29,736 bases of DNA from Euryarchaeota archaeon RBG_13_57_23 (GTDB lineage: Archaea; Thermoplasmatota; Thermoplasmata; UBA10834). Below the pieces are notes generated by a model that did no database searches, was not told where the DNA came from, and saw only the letters and a program-made list of their open reading frames with translations. Shown piece by piece: positions 22,614 through 29,161 of the stretch; within the stretch, counting starts at the first letter, position 1; the number at the start of each line of letters is the position of its first letter. A program made the position numbers and the translations under genes. Location: contig MGVW01000021.1 of the NCBI GenBank assembly GCA_001800675.1, forward strand, positions 1-29,736. The letters run 5' to 3'.

Positions 22614-23817
22614 AGCTGCCACCTTCTCCCGGGCTCATCGGCCTCTTCTCGTTGAAAGGGGATATCTCCCTGAGTTTTGAGACCACTCCCGGCAGCACTT
22701 CTAGTAAGTAGTCTACCTCCTCTTCAGTGTTTTCCCGTCCCAGCGTGACCCGCAGGCTTCCGTGCGCCTGCTCGTGGGTCAAGCCCATGGCCAGAAGCAC
22801 ATGGGACGGCTCCAAGGCCCCTGTGGAGCATGCGGAACCTGTGGATGCGGCGATTCCTTTGAAGTCCAGCTGCAGGATGAGCCCTTCCCCCTCAATGAAG
22901 TCGAACCTGAAGTGAGCGTTGTTCACCAACCTTCGGGTCTTGTGGCCGTTCACATACGACCTCGGGACGAGTTCGGGGACCGACTTAATTATTCTATCCC
23001 TGAGGACCTTCATCCTCTGGCTTGTGTGTTCCAGGTCCCTCCTGGCGAGTTCGGCGGCCTTGCCTATGCCTACGATGCCAGAGACATTCTCGGTAGAGGA
23101 CCTGAGCCCCCTCTCCTGGCCTCCGCCCTGGATAATGGGTTCGATTTTAGTGCCCTTTCGGACGTAAAGTGCTCCGATGCCCTTGGGACCATGGAACTTG
23201 TGACCTGACAGAGACAAGAGATCGATGTTGTCCGCCTTGACGTCCAGAGGTATCTTGCCGATGGCCTGGACTGCATCGGTGTGGAACGGGATGTTGCGGT
23301 CCCTGGCAATGCTCCCGATCTCCTTGTAGGGCTGAATCGTTCCTATCTCGTTGTTCGCCATCATGATCGAGATCAGGATTGTGTCGTTCTTTATCGCGCG
23401 CTCTACCTCGCCCGCGTCGATCAGCCCATCTTGAGACACCGGCAGGATTGTCACGTCGAATCCGAACCGCTTCAGCCATTCGCACGGTTCGAGGACTGCG
23501 TGATGCTCCATTTTGGTGGTGATGATGTGGCCCTTCATCTTGCCCTTGTACATGGCCACGCCCTTGATCGCTAGGTTGTCCGACTCCGTGCCACCAGATG
23601 TGAAGATAATCTCCGTTGGATCGCAATTGAGGAGCATCGCAAGGTTCTTCCTCGACTCTTCGACGGCTATCTTGGCCTCCCTGCCGAATGCATGGAGGCT
23701 CGATGGGTTGCCCCACTTCTCAGTGAGGAAGGGCACCATTGCCTCCTCCACCTCGGGGAGGACGCGCGTCGTCGCGCTGTGGTCGAAGTAGATGCGCTTC
23801 TTGATGCCAGCGGTCAT
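22603..23817 (-). CDS. iscS: Cysteine desulfurase (IscS/NifS type)
   Basis: PLP enzyme that removes sulfur from cysteine as a persulfide for Fe-S clusters. Of 404 residues, the N-terminus YFDHSATT, the PLP lysine K207 in LSGHKFHGPKG, and the active-site cysteine C330 in STGSACSTG mark class I (IscS/NifS) desulfurases with the long mobile loop. The C-terminus is extended and ends SPGEGGSCVQ, with a terminal cysteine. A TATA box (ATATTAAAA, 23853-23845) gives a leader of only about 5 nt before the ATG; no ribosome site is present. iscU follows with overlap. Confidence 0.96.
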   Translation of the reverse strand: MTAGIKKRIYFDHSATTRVLPEVEEAMVPFLTEKWGNPSSLHAFGREAKIAVEESRKNLAMLLNCDPTEIIFTSGGTESDNLAIKGVAMYKGKMKGHIITTKMEHHAVLEPCEWLKRFGFDVTILPVSQDGLIDAGEVERAIKNDTILISIMMANNEIGTIQPYKEIGSIARDRNIPFHTDAVQAIGKIPLDVKADNIDLLSLSGHKFHGPKGIGALYVRKGTKIEPIIQGGGQERGLRSSTENVSGIVGIGKAAELARRDLEHTSQRMKVLRDRIIKSVPELVPRSYVNGHKTRRLVNNAHFRFDFIEGEGLILQLDFKGIAASTGSACSTGALEPSHVLLAMGLTHEQAHGSLRVTLGRENTEEEVDYLLEVLPGVVSKLREISPFNEKRPMSPGEGGSCVQ

Positions 23818-23920
23818 CTTAGGGGGAGGTGATTATTGCCGACCTTTTAATATGTTTGGCGTCGAGCGGATGCCATGTCTGGCCCCTCCAATCGCCCTCA
23901 GACCTCGTCAACTGAAAACC

Positions 23921-23929
23921 ACTAATACC
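23921..23929 (+). promoter_or_regulatory. TATA-like box of the second desulfurase gene
   Basis: ACTAATACC lies 32 nt before ATG 23957, giving a very short or absent leader. No ribosome site precedes the ATG, consistent with leaderless translation. Confidence 0.35.
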
Positions 23930-23956
23930 ATCAACGCGCATGCCAGCTCGAACCAG

Positions 23957-25180
23957 ATGGATGTCTCGAAGATACGCAAGGATTTCGCGGTCCTCAACAA
24001 GGAGGTCGGCGGGAGGCTTCCGATATACTTCGACAACGCATGCCAGACCCTGCGCCCGCGCCAGGTCACGGAAGCAGTCATGGAGTACTATGAATCCTAT
24101 CCGGCATGTGCTGGAAGGAGCGTGCACAAACTGGCGACTGAGGTGTCGCTGCGATGTGATGCGGTGCGCGCTCGGGCTGCGGAGTATTTCAATGCTGAGA
24201 ACCCCACGGAAATCGCATTCACGAAGAACGCCACCGAGGGTCTGAACACCGTCATCTTCGGATCGGGACTCGCGAAAGGCGACGAGGTCGTCACCACGGA
24301 CTATGAACACAACTCTGTGCATGTTCCGGTACTTGAGCTCGCGAGAACGACTGGCGTGCGCCACCGTATTGTTCGTTCGGCAGCAGACGGCACTCTCGAC
24401 CTTGAAGCGTTCGAGAAGGTCATGACCAGAAAGGTGAAGCTTGTGGCGATGTGCCTGACGTCCAACGTCACTGGATACACGCTTCCTGCCAAGGAGATTG
24501 TCGACATAGCCCACTCCTACGGCGCGAAGGTCCTCTTGGATGCCGCTCAAGCGGCTCCGAGCAGGAAGATAGACGTCCAGGCACTGGGCGTGGATTCCAT
24601 GGCTGCGTCCGCTCACAAGATGTGCGGCCCGTCCGGAGTCGGCTTGCTCTACGTCCGAGGGGAGCTGGGGGAGAACATCAAACCCCGCATCTTCGGCGGA
24701 CACGGGGTCACGGACACTGATATCACTTCGTTCAAGCTCCTGCCACCGCCAGAACGGTTCGAGACCGGCCTGCAGAATTACTCCGGGATAGTGGGGACCG
24801 GGGCGTCGCTCCAGTACGTTTCCTCGATCGGTTTGGACGAGATCCTGGACCACGAGATATCCCTCAACAGACGGATGTCACATGCACTTGCCGGCTTGGA
24901 CGCTGTCAGCGTAGTGGGTCCTTCGGACCCAAACCAACGAGGGGGGCTTTTCAGCTTCAATGTGAAGGGACTCTCTGCGCACGATGTTGCGATGATCCTG
25001 GACAACTCGAAGAACATCATGATGCGCTCGGGCATGCACTGCTGCCACTCATTCTTCCACTCGCGTCATATCGACGGGTGCGCACGCGTATCCGTCTACA
25101 TCTACAACACGAATGAAGAGGTGGACGTCTTCACGGACGCCGTCATGGATCTGGCGGACAAGTTCTCGCCTGGCGCCTAG
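23957..25180 (+). CDS. Cysteine desulfurase, class II (SufS/CsdA-like)
   Basis: A second aminotransferase class V enzyme, 407 residues, divergent from iscS. Motifs: IYFDNACQTLRPRQV near residue 23, NATEGLN (91-97), the DAAQ box (195-198), PLP lysine K221 in SAHKMCGPSG and cysteine C362 or C363 in RSGMHCCHSFF, equivalent to the SufS R-x-G-x-H-C site. Substrate may be cysteine or selenocysteine; I infer sulfur supply. It has two adjacent cysteines where relatives have one. Start at 23957 because earlier residues are low-complexity and unmatched. Its stop shares CTAG (25177-25180) with the convergent pilin-like gene. Confidence 0.9.
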   Translation: MDVSKIRKDFAVLNKEVGGRLPIYFDNACQTLRPRQVTEAVMEYYESYPACAGRSVHKLATEVSLRCDAVRARAAEYFNAENPTEIAFTKNATEGLNTVIFGSGLAKGDEVVTTDYEHNSVHVPVLELARTTGVRHRIVRSAADGTLDLEAFEKVMTRKVKLVAMCLTSNVTGYTLPAKEIVDIAHSYGAKVLLDAAQAAPSRKIDVQALGVDSMAASAHKMCGPSGVGLLYVRGELGENIKPRIFGGHGVTDTDITSFKLLPPPERFETGLQNYSGIVGTGASLQYVSSIGLDEILDHEISLNRRMSHALAGLDAVSVVGPSDPNQRGGLFSFNVKGLSAHDVAMILDNSKNIMMRSGMHCCHSFFHSRHIDGCARVSVYIYNTNEEVDVFTDAVMDLADKFSPGA

Positions 25181-25644
25181 TCGTCGCAGAGCACGAATAC
25201 CATGAGATTCTCAGCGCTGTCCACCAGAATCTCTGCGGCAGTTATCCTAAGCGCTTGGCCAGAGGAGATAAAAACGGCGGGTGCGGAGCGGTCCTTCTCA
25301 TCGACGTTGCTTCTGTTCAGACAATCAGTTGTTGGCTTCCATGTATGGAACTCGCACATGGGCTGAACAACCGCGCTGAACCCCCCAGATTCGCCGAAGA
25401 TCAGGCCCCCATCCACAGACACGTGCAGCTCCGCTCCCGTCGGCATCATAGGCACAGACCAAGTCAGGTCGATCTCAGTATTCGCATGATAGGCGCCTTC
25501 GATCAACCTGCACAATTCCGAGAGCACTCTCGTGATCTCGTCATCCTGGTCAACGAACCTCGAATCATCGAGTGCTCCGGCAAGCAGGGCGGCAACGAGG
25601 AGCGCAGACACGGCCATCGCGACCTTCGAGACCAGGAAATCCAT
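25177..25644 (-). CDS. Pilin-like secreted protein, third gene of operon (155 aa)
   Basis: Begins MDFLVSKVAMAVSALLVAALLAGAL, one membrane span right at the N-terminus, then an extracellular part of about 125 residues with cysteines at about 45, 95 and 106 and a final C-D-D. The layout (short charged head absent, hydrophobic helix, beta-rich domain) fits archaeal minor-pilin-like or adhesion proteins. The start at 25644 overlaps the preceding gene's stop (TGATG), so it is co-translated. Function is unknown; no prepilin peptidase or assembly ATPase is in the window. Confidence 0.65.
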   Translation of the reverse strand: MDFLVSKVAMAVSALLVAALLAGALDDSRFVDQDDEITRVLSELCRLIEGAYHANTEIDLTWSVPMMPTGAELHVSVDGGLIFGESGGFSAVVQPMCEFHTWKPTTDCLNRSNVDEKDRSAPAVFISSGQALRITAAEILVDSAENLMVFVLCDD

Positions 25645-26117
25645 CAAAGCACCTCGGCCAGGATCCAAAGGACCCCTTTTTCATATTGAGCTGACATCCT
25701 GAGGTCGAACCGTGCACCCGAGGTGTGTAGAGCTCCTCCATCCCTTGCCGAGATTGCCACTCCTTCGTTCGAGACAGAGCGCATCATCGTTCCTCCGTTG
25801 GTGAGCCTCAGAACTATCGCAGTCGAGTTGACACCATCTGGTAGATCGCCAATTTCCATGCTCGCAAAGCCGACACGTCCTGAGGTCGTGAAGTCCAGGG
25901 ACAAAGTCCTGACGCTTCCCGGACCCTCGACTGAAACTACAGCTACCGTTCCGGCGATGTCGTCAAGCTGTTGCGACGCTCTGGCGAGGAAATCCCTGGT
26001 TCTCAGAGTTTCGAGCGCCTGGGCCGCGGGGAGCACGGACAGGGCAGCCACAACTGCCACTATCATAAGTCTGAGCGGGATCGCCTCCACCGCGCTCCTG
26101 TCATATGTCAGTCTCAT
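25644..26117 (-). CDS. Pilin-like secreted protein, second gene of operon (157 aa)
   Basis: Head MRLTYDRSAVEAIPLRL followed by a hydrophobic helix (about 17-34) and a soluble domain with predicted beta strands (VAVVSVEGPGSVRTLSLDF, STAIVLRLTNGG). The segment EAIPLRLMIV matches EGLPLQLLIM of the first gene, at the same place relative to the helix, so both belong to one class of precursor. Six nucleotides separate it from the first gene. No cysteines. Resembles hypothetical exported proteins of Thermoplasmata by impression only. Confidence 0.65.
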   Translation of the reverse strand: MRLTYDRSAVEAIPLRLMIVAVVAALSVLPAAQALETLRTRDFLARASQQLDDIAGTVAVVSVEGPGSVRTLSLDFTTSGRVGFASMEIGDLPDGVNSTAIVLRLTNGGTMMRSVSNEGVAISARDGGALHTSGARFDLRMSAQYEKGVLWILAEVL

Positions 26118-26123
26118 TGGTCT

Positions 26124-26618
26124 TCAGCTCGGTATCACGGGGATTTCGTAGCTCGAATCGATTCCATAATCGCCTTTGGCGACGGTCACCGTAACGGTCG
26201 TGAGCTTCGAGCCAAAGCATTCTACCTCAAGTCCTCGGAAGAGCACCTGCCCATTGGAGTCCGTCACCCCTCTCGCGGGCTTCCCATCCGCATCCTTGAT
26301 ATTCGACCCTTCCAGAACAACAGTCGCCCCTTCCAGCCGATCGCCCTTCTCGTCCGTGACGGTCACCGTGATCGTCACCCCTTCCCGCGTGTAGACGCCG
26401 TCGCCGTCGTCATCGAGAACGACTATCTCCGACGGCGTCACGAAAACGTCTCCGATCGAGTGGGGAGCCGCTATTGAGTTCATCCAACCCATGAGTATGG
26501 TGAGCCCCAGGCCAGCAACGACAACCATTATCAGAAGTTGCAGCGGGAGCCCTTCGATGCCCCCTTCCTCGTCCGTTCTCAGATCCCCTTTCTTCAAGTC
26601 TGTCATCGTCCCGACCAT
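26124..26618 (-). CDS. Pilin-like protein with Ig-like domain, first gene of operon (164 aa)
   Basis: Head of 20 residues (KKGDLRTDEEGG), then EGLPLQLLIMVVVAGLGLTILMGWM, a type IV pilin-like N-terminal helix (22-46). The soluble part carries an acidic DDDGDG loop (69-74) resembling a calcium-binding loop and then a Big/carboxypeptidase-regulatory-like beta sandwich (VTITVTVTDEKGDRLEGATV, ITDSNGQ-type turn, about 82-160). It probably forms a surface or filament subunit that binds ions or sugars. ATG at 26618 or at 26606 (MTDLKK); the ribosome site is unclear. The two genes after it follow with 6-nt and overlapping spacing. Confidence 0.7.
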   Translation of the reverse strand: MVGTMTDLKKGDLRTDEEGGIEGLPLQLLIMVVVAGLGLTILMGWMNSIAAPHSIGDVFVTPSEIVVLDDDGDGVYTREGVTITVTVTDEKGDRLEGATVVLEGSNIKDADGKPARGVTDSNGQVLFRGLEVECFGSKLTTVTVTVAKGDYGIDSSYEIPVIPS

Positions 26619-26752
26619 CCGTCAAACGTCCGGAGTGCGCGGATCGGTCTTGTCAGGCTCTGCTACATGTAGGCTACTAGGTGAGACGGTGACACTTATG
26701 AGCGTCCAGCACTCGCCCGTAAGTTATCATGCCTGATTACCAGGAAAACAGG

Positions 26753-26761
26753 TTCATATAC
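26753..26761 (+). promoter_or_regulatory. TATA box of the six-ribbon protein gene
   Basis: TTCATATAC predicts a start near 26784 and a leader of about 40 nt. The 205-bp gap between the pilin-like operon and this gene otherwise holds no gene that I can support. Confidence 0.5.
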
Positions 26762-26824
26762 GCTCCTGGCGCCTAGAATTTTCACACACGGGACCCTCGG
26801 ACACAGAGAATCCCATGGAGCTGA

Positions 26825-27886
26825 ATGAATATGGAAGCCTCCAAATGCCCGAAATGCGGCGAGGAGCCTCAGTTTATCGAGCACATCGAGAAGTGGTACT
26901 GCTACGGCTGCAACACGTATGTCGAGGACGACGCAGAGCACGTGTGCGCTTCCGAGGAGACGAAGGACAAGTGCGCGGCCGAGATTAAGAAGGAGCTGCA
27001 GACCCTCGAAGAGGAAGAGAGCAAGCTCGAGTGCAAGAACTGCGGTGCAGAGCTTGAGGATCTCAAGGAAGGGAGACTCTACTGTTTCGTGTGCGAGACC
27101 TATCAGGACGAATCCCACGAGGTCAATGCGGAGGCCAAACCTGAGCCAGGACCTGAACCGAAGGTCGCGGGACCACCTCCCGTCGTCAATGAGGCCCAGA
27201 ACCTGCTCGAGACCGCTAGCCCTCCAGTCAAGGAGGAGGTCCCCGAGGCCGTCGCTCCCGGACCGCAGCCTACGCCCGTGGCTGATTTTGAGGCACATAG
27301 ATCCGAACCAATCATCGACAGGGTTGACGAGCCCGTGGCCAAGCCAGTAGCCGAAACGAAGCGTGATGCTGTTCCGGTCGCTCTACCGGAACTGAGGACG
27401 TGTCCATCATGCGGCCAGCCCATCAAGTGGATAGAGAAGTACCAGAGGCACTACTGCTACAGTTGTCGGAAGTACGCTCCTAGCGAAATCAAGAAGGATT
27501 CAATTGCACACACTGGCAATAGCTGTCCGGGCTGCGGTGGTGAGCTCAAGTTCATCGAAAAGTACTCGGAATGGTACTGCTACAAGTGCAAGAAGTACCC
27601 GTTGAGAGTGGTCAAGAGATCCGAGGCGCCCAAGCCACAGTCACTGGTCTGCCCCAAGTGTAAGGGACCGGTGAAGTGGATCGACAAGTACGCCCGGTAC
27701 TATTGTGAGAGCTGCAAGGAGTACGCTCCCAAGGGTTTCGGCGGGATTCCCTCGGACGCTGGCGACAAGAAGCAATGTCCCACATGTCACGAGGCCATGA
27801 AGTTCGTCCCCGAGTACAACGAGTGGTACTGCTACAAGTGCAAGAAATATTCGTTGAGGCCCAGCAAGCCTGTGCTGTTGTTCTGA
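26825..27886 (+). CDS. Protein with six zinc ribbons (353 aa)
   Basis: Contains six C-x2-C-x13/14-C-x2-C ribbons: C8-C29, C70-C90, C193-C214, C234-C255, C276-C297 and C318-C339. Most end in the aromatic signature (W/Y)YCYxCxxY. Ribbons 1-2 are separated from 3-6 by a disordered Pro/Glu/Ala-rich linker (about 100-190). Ribbons 3 and 5 resemble each other (KWI(E/D)KY, Y-A-P after the last Cys), as do 4 and 6 (EWYCYKCKKY, then LR), so the back half arose by duplication of a two-ribbon unit. No transmembrane span or enzyme domain. Ribbons of this kind bind zinc and contact proteins or nucleic acid; role unknown. GGAG lies four bases before ATG 26825; ATG 26831 is an alternative. Confidence 0.82.
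   Translation: MNMEASKCPKCGEEPQFIEHIEKWYCYGCNTYVEDDAEHVCASEETKDKCAAEIKKELQTLEEEESKLECKNCGAELEDLKEGRLYCFVCETYQDESHEVNAEAKPEPGPEPKVAGPPPVVNEAQNLLETASPPVKEEVPEAVAPGPQPTPVADFEAHRSEPIIDRVDEPVAKPVAETKRDAVPVALPELRTCPSCGQPIKWIEKYQRHYCYSCRKYAPSEIKKDSIAHTGNSCPGCGGELKFIEKYSEWYCYKCKKYPLRVVKRSEAPKPQSLVCPKCKGPVKWIDKYARYYCESCKEYAPKGFGGIPSDAGDKKQCPTCHEAMKFVPEYNEWYCYKCKKYSLRPSKPVLLF
27572..27846 (+). repeat. DNA copies of a ribbon module within the six-ribbon gene
   Basis: A 23-bp stretch beginning TGGTACTGCTACAAGTGC occurs identically at 27572-27594 and 27824-27846, 252 bp apart, encoding WYCYKCKK of ribbons 4 and 6. The 252-bp offset equals 84 codons, the length of the duplicated two-ribbon unit. Confidence 0.7.
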
Positions 27887-27893
27887 GCCGAAG

Positions 27894-27966
27894 AGCCACC
27901 GGGGAGACTCGAACTCCCGACCTGCTGATTACAAATCAGCTGCTCTACCAGCTGAGCTACGGTGGC
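27894..27966 (-). tRNA. tRNA-Thr (anticodon UGU)
   Basis: Acceptor GCCACCG (27966-27960) pairs with CGGTGGC (27901-27895); D arm GCTC-AGCTGGTA-GAGC; anticodon stem GCTGA/TCAGC with loop TTTGTAA, anticodon TGT; T arm GGGAG-TTCGAGT-CTCCC. Discriminator U at 27894. CCA is not encoded. A TATA box ATATAT (28004-27999) lies 33 nt upstream. No intron. Confidence 0.96.
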
Positions 27967-28009
27967 GCTGCGCTTCGCTGTGTAAAGATGGTGCGCACAT
28001 ATATCTTTT

Positions 28010-28029
28010 GACGGTGTTCGGAGACCGTC
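28010..28029. repeat. Inverted repeat GACGGT / ACCGTC
   Basis: Six-bp arms (28010-28015 and 28024-28029) around an 8-nt loop, between the tRNA-Thr promoter and the FKBP promoter. It could be an operator or a weak hairpin; nothing ties it to either gene. Confidence 0.4.
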
Positions 28030-28079
28030 GAATCGGGCGGAAATCCGCATGGCCAGACAGTCCGCGACCCGCTGGGAGC

Positions 28080-28099
28080 ATGTTGCGTAACATTTAAAT
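28080..28099 (+). promoter_or_regulatory. FKBP promoter with palindrome abutting the TATA box
   Basis: TTTAAAT (28093-28099) predicts a start near 28122. Directly before it, ATGTT-gcgt-AACAT (28080-28093) covers the site where TFB would bind, a good place for a repressor. GGTGAG precedes the ATG by five bases. Confidence 0.5.
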
Positions 28100-28144
28100 G
28101 GCGGCTGAGTATCCTCACAATCCACACATCAGCGGTGAGTCCCG

Positions 28145-28993
28145 ATGACCGAGAAGGAAGGTGCGAAGAAGCACCACCAGAAAGAAGCGAAGGAAGAGGC
28201 CGGCGAGGACAAGATCAAGGCCGGCGACATCGTTATCGTGGAGTTCGAGGGATGGATCCAGGACTCCAACGAACTCTTTGACACAACGAGCGAGGCCCTC
28301 GCGAAGGAGAAGGACATCTTCAACGACAAGATGACCTACGGGGCACAGCCACTGATCGTGGGCAAGGGAAGGATCTTCCCTGGTCTGGACGAGTCCATTC
28401 TCAAGGCCGAAGTAGGCAAGGAGTACGAGGTTGTCATCCCGCCGGAGAAGGCCGCCGGTCCAAGGGACGCGAAGCTGGTCGAGCTGCACCCTATGCGCGA
28501 GTTCCTGAAGCAGGAGATCGAGCCGAGGGTCGGGCTCGAGGTCACCGTGAAGAACAAGCCCGCAATCATCACCGCAGTCACCGCTGGCCGTGTCAGGGTG
28601 GACTTCAACAACAGGCTGGCCGGCAGGACCCTGAAGTACAAGTACAAGATAATCGAGAAGCCCTCGAAGCCCGTAGAGATCGCGAAGCTTCTGCTCAGAA
28701 TGGCATATGGCACCGCCGATGGGTTCGACATCGAGCACCACGGGAAGAACTACAACATCAAGCTCTCGGACACCTGCAAGTACGACCAGAGGTGGATGCT
28801 GGCGAAATACCGATACGTCAGCGACCTCAGGGAGATCGCAGGTGCGGAGACCATCTCCTTCGTAGAGGAGTACGCCAAGCCCGAGAAGAAGGAGGAGGGC
28901 AAGGAGGAGAAGGTCTCTAAGGAGACGGAAGAGGAGCCCAAATCAGAGAAGGCTCCCGAAGAGCTGAGCGAAGAGGACAGGAAGTCAGCGTAG
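28145..28993 (+). CDS. FKBP-type peptidyl-prolyl isomerase, long archaeal form
   Basis: Folding catalyst that isomerises proline bonds and also acts as a chaperone. The 282 residues comprise a Lys/Glu/His-rich head (1-22), FKBP domain (about 25-110: GDIVIVEFEGWI, LFDTT, PLIVGKGRIFPGLDESIL), an inserted IF chaperone domain (about 110-165) ending VDFNNRLAGRTL, where relatives usually read NHPLAG, and a C-terminal domain of about 75 residues followed by an acidic-basic tail (245-282). The reading matches the long archaeal FKBP group related to SlyD. It stands alone between two tRNA genes. Confidence 0.94.
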   Translation: MTEKEGAKKHHQKEAKEEAGEDKIKAGDIVIVEFEGWIQDSNELFDTTSEALAKEKDIFNDKMTYGAQPLIVGKGRIFPGLDESILKAEVGKEYEVVIPPEKAAGPRDAKLVELHPMREFLKQEIEPRVGLEVTVKNKPAIITAVTAGRVRVDFNNRLAGRTLKYKYKIIEKPSKPVEIAKLLLRMAYGTADGFDIEHHGKNYNIKLSDTCKYDQRWMLAKYRYVSDLREIAGAETISFVEEYAKPEKKEEGKEEKVSKETEEEPKSEKAPEELSEEDRKSA

Positions 28994-29011
28994 ATTCCAC
29001 CTTCACCCGAG

Positions 29012-29019
29012 TTTATATA
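29012..29019 (+). promoter_or_regulatory. TATA box of tRNA-Arg
   Basis: TTTATATA, 36 nt before the first base of the tRNA, the usual distance for an archaeal tRNA gene. Transcription may run on into the PAP2 gene, which starts 29 nt after the tRNA. Confidence 0.6.
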
Positions 29020-29054
29020 TTCCTGAGCATTTAGTGTCCACCAGTCATCCAAAA

Positions 29055-29132
29055 GGGCGCGTGGCCTAGTCAGGATATGGCACTTGCCTCCTAAGCAAGT
29101 GGTCAAGGGTTCGAATCCCTTCGCGCCCGCCA
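29055..29132 (+). tRNA. tRNA-Arg (anticodon CCU)
   Basis: Acceptor GGGCGCG (29055-29061) pairs with CGCGCCC (29122-29128). Anticodon stem CTTGC/GCAAG encloses loop CTCCTAA with anticodon CCT, reading AGG. T arm AAGGG-TTCGAAT-CCCTT. Discriminator G at 29129 and encoded CCA at 29130-29132. No intron. Confidence 0.96.
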
Positions 29133-29161
29133 ATTCTCCCACAAGGTTCTGGGAAAACGCT

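Noticed and set aside
23821..23836. Very strong ribosome-site-like GGGGGAGGTGAT on the plus strand
   Set aside because: The only start after it (TTG) gives a three-codon frame. It lies in the 5-nt leader region of the opposite-strand iscS and I see no gene it could serve.
23819..24853. A 344-residue minus-strand frame opposite the second desulfurase
   Set aside because: It is entirely antisense to a recognisable PLP enzyme and shows no motif; long antisense frames are expected at this GC content.
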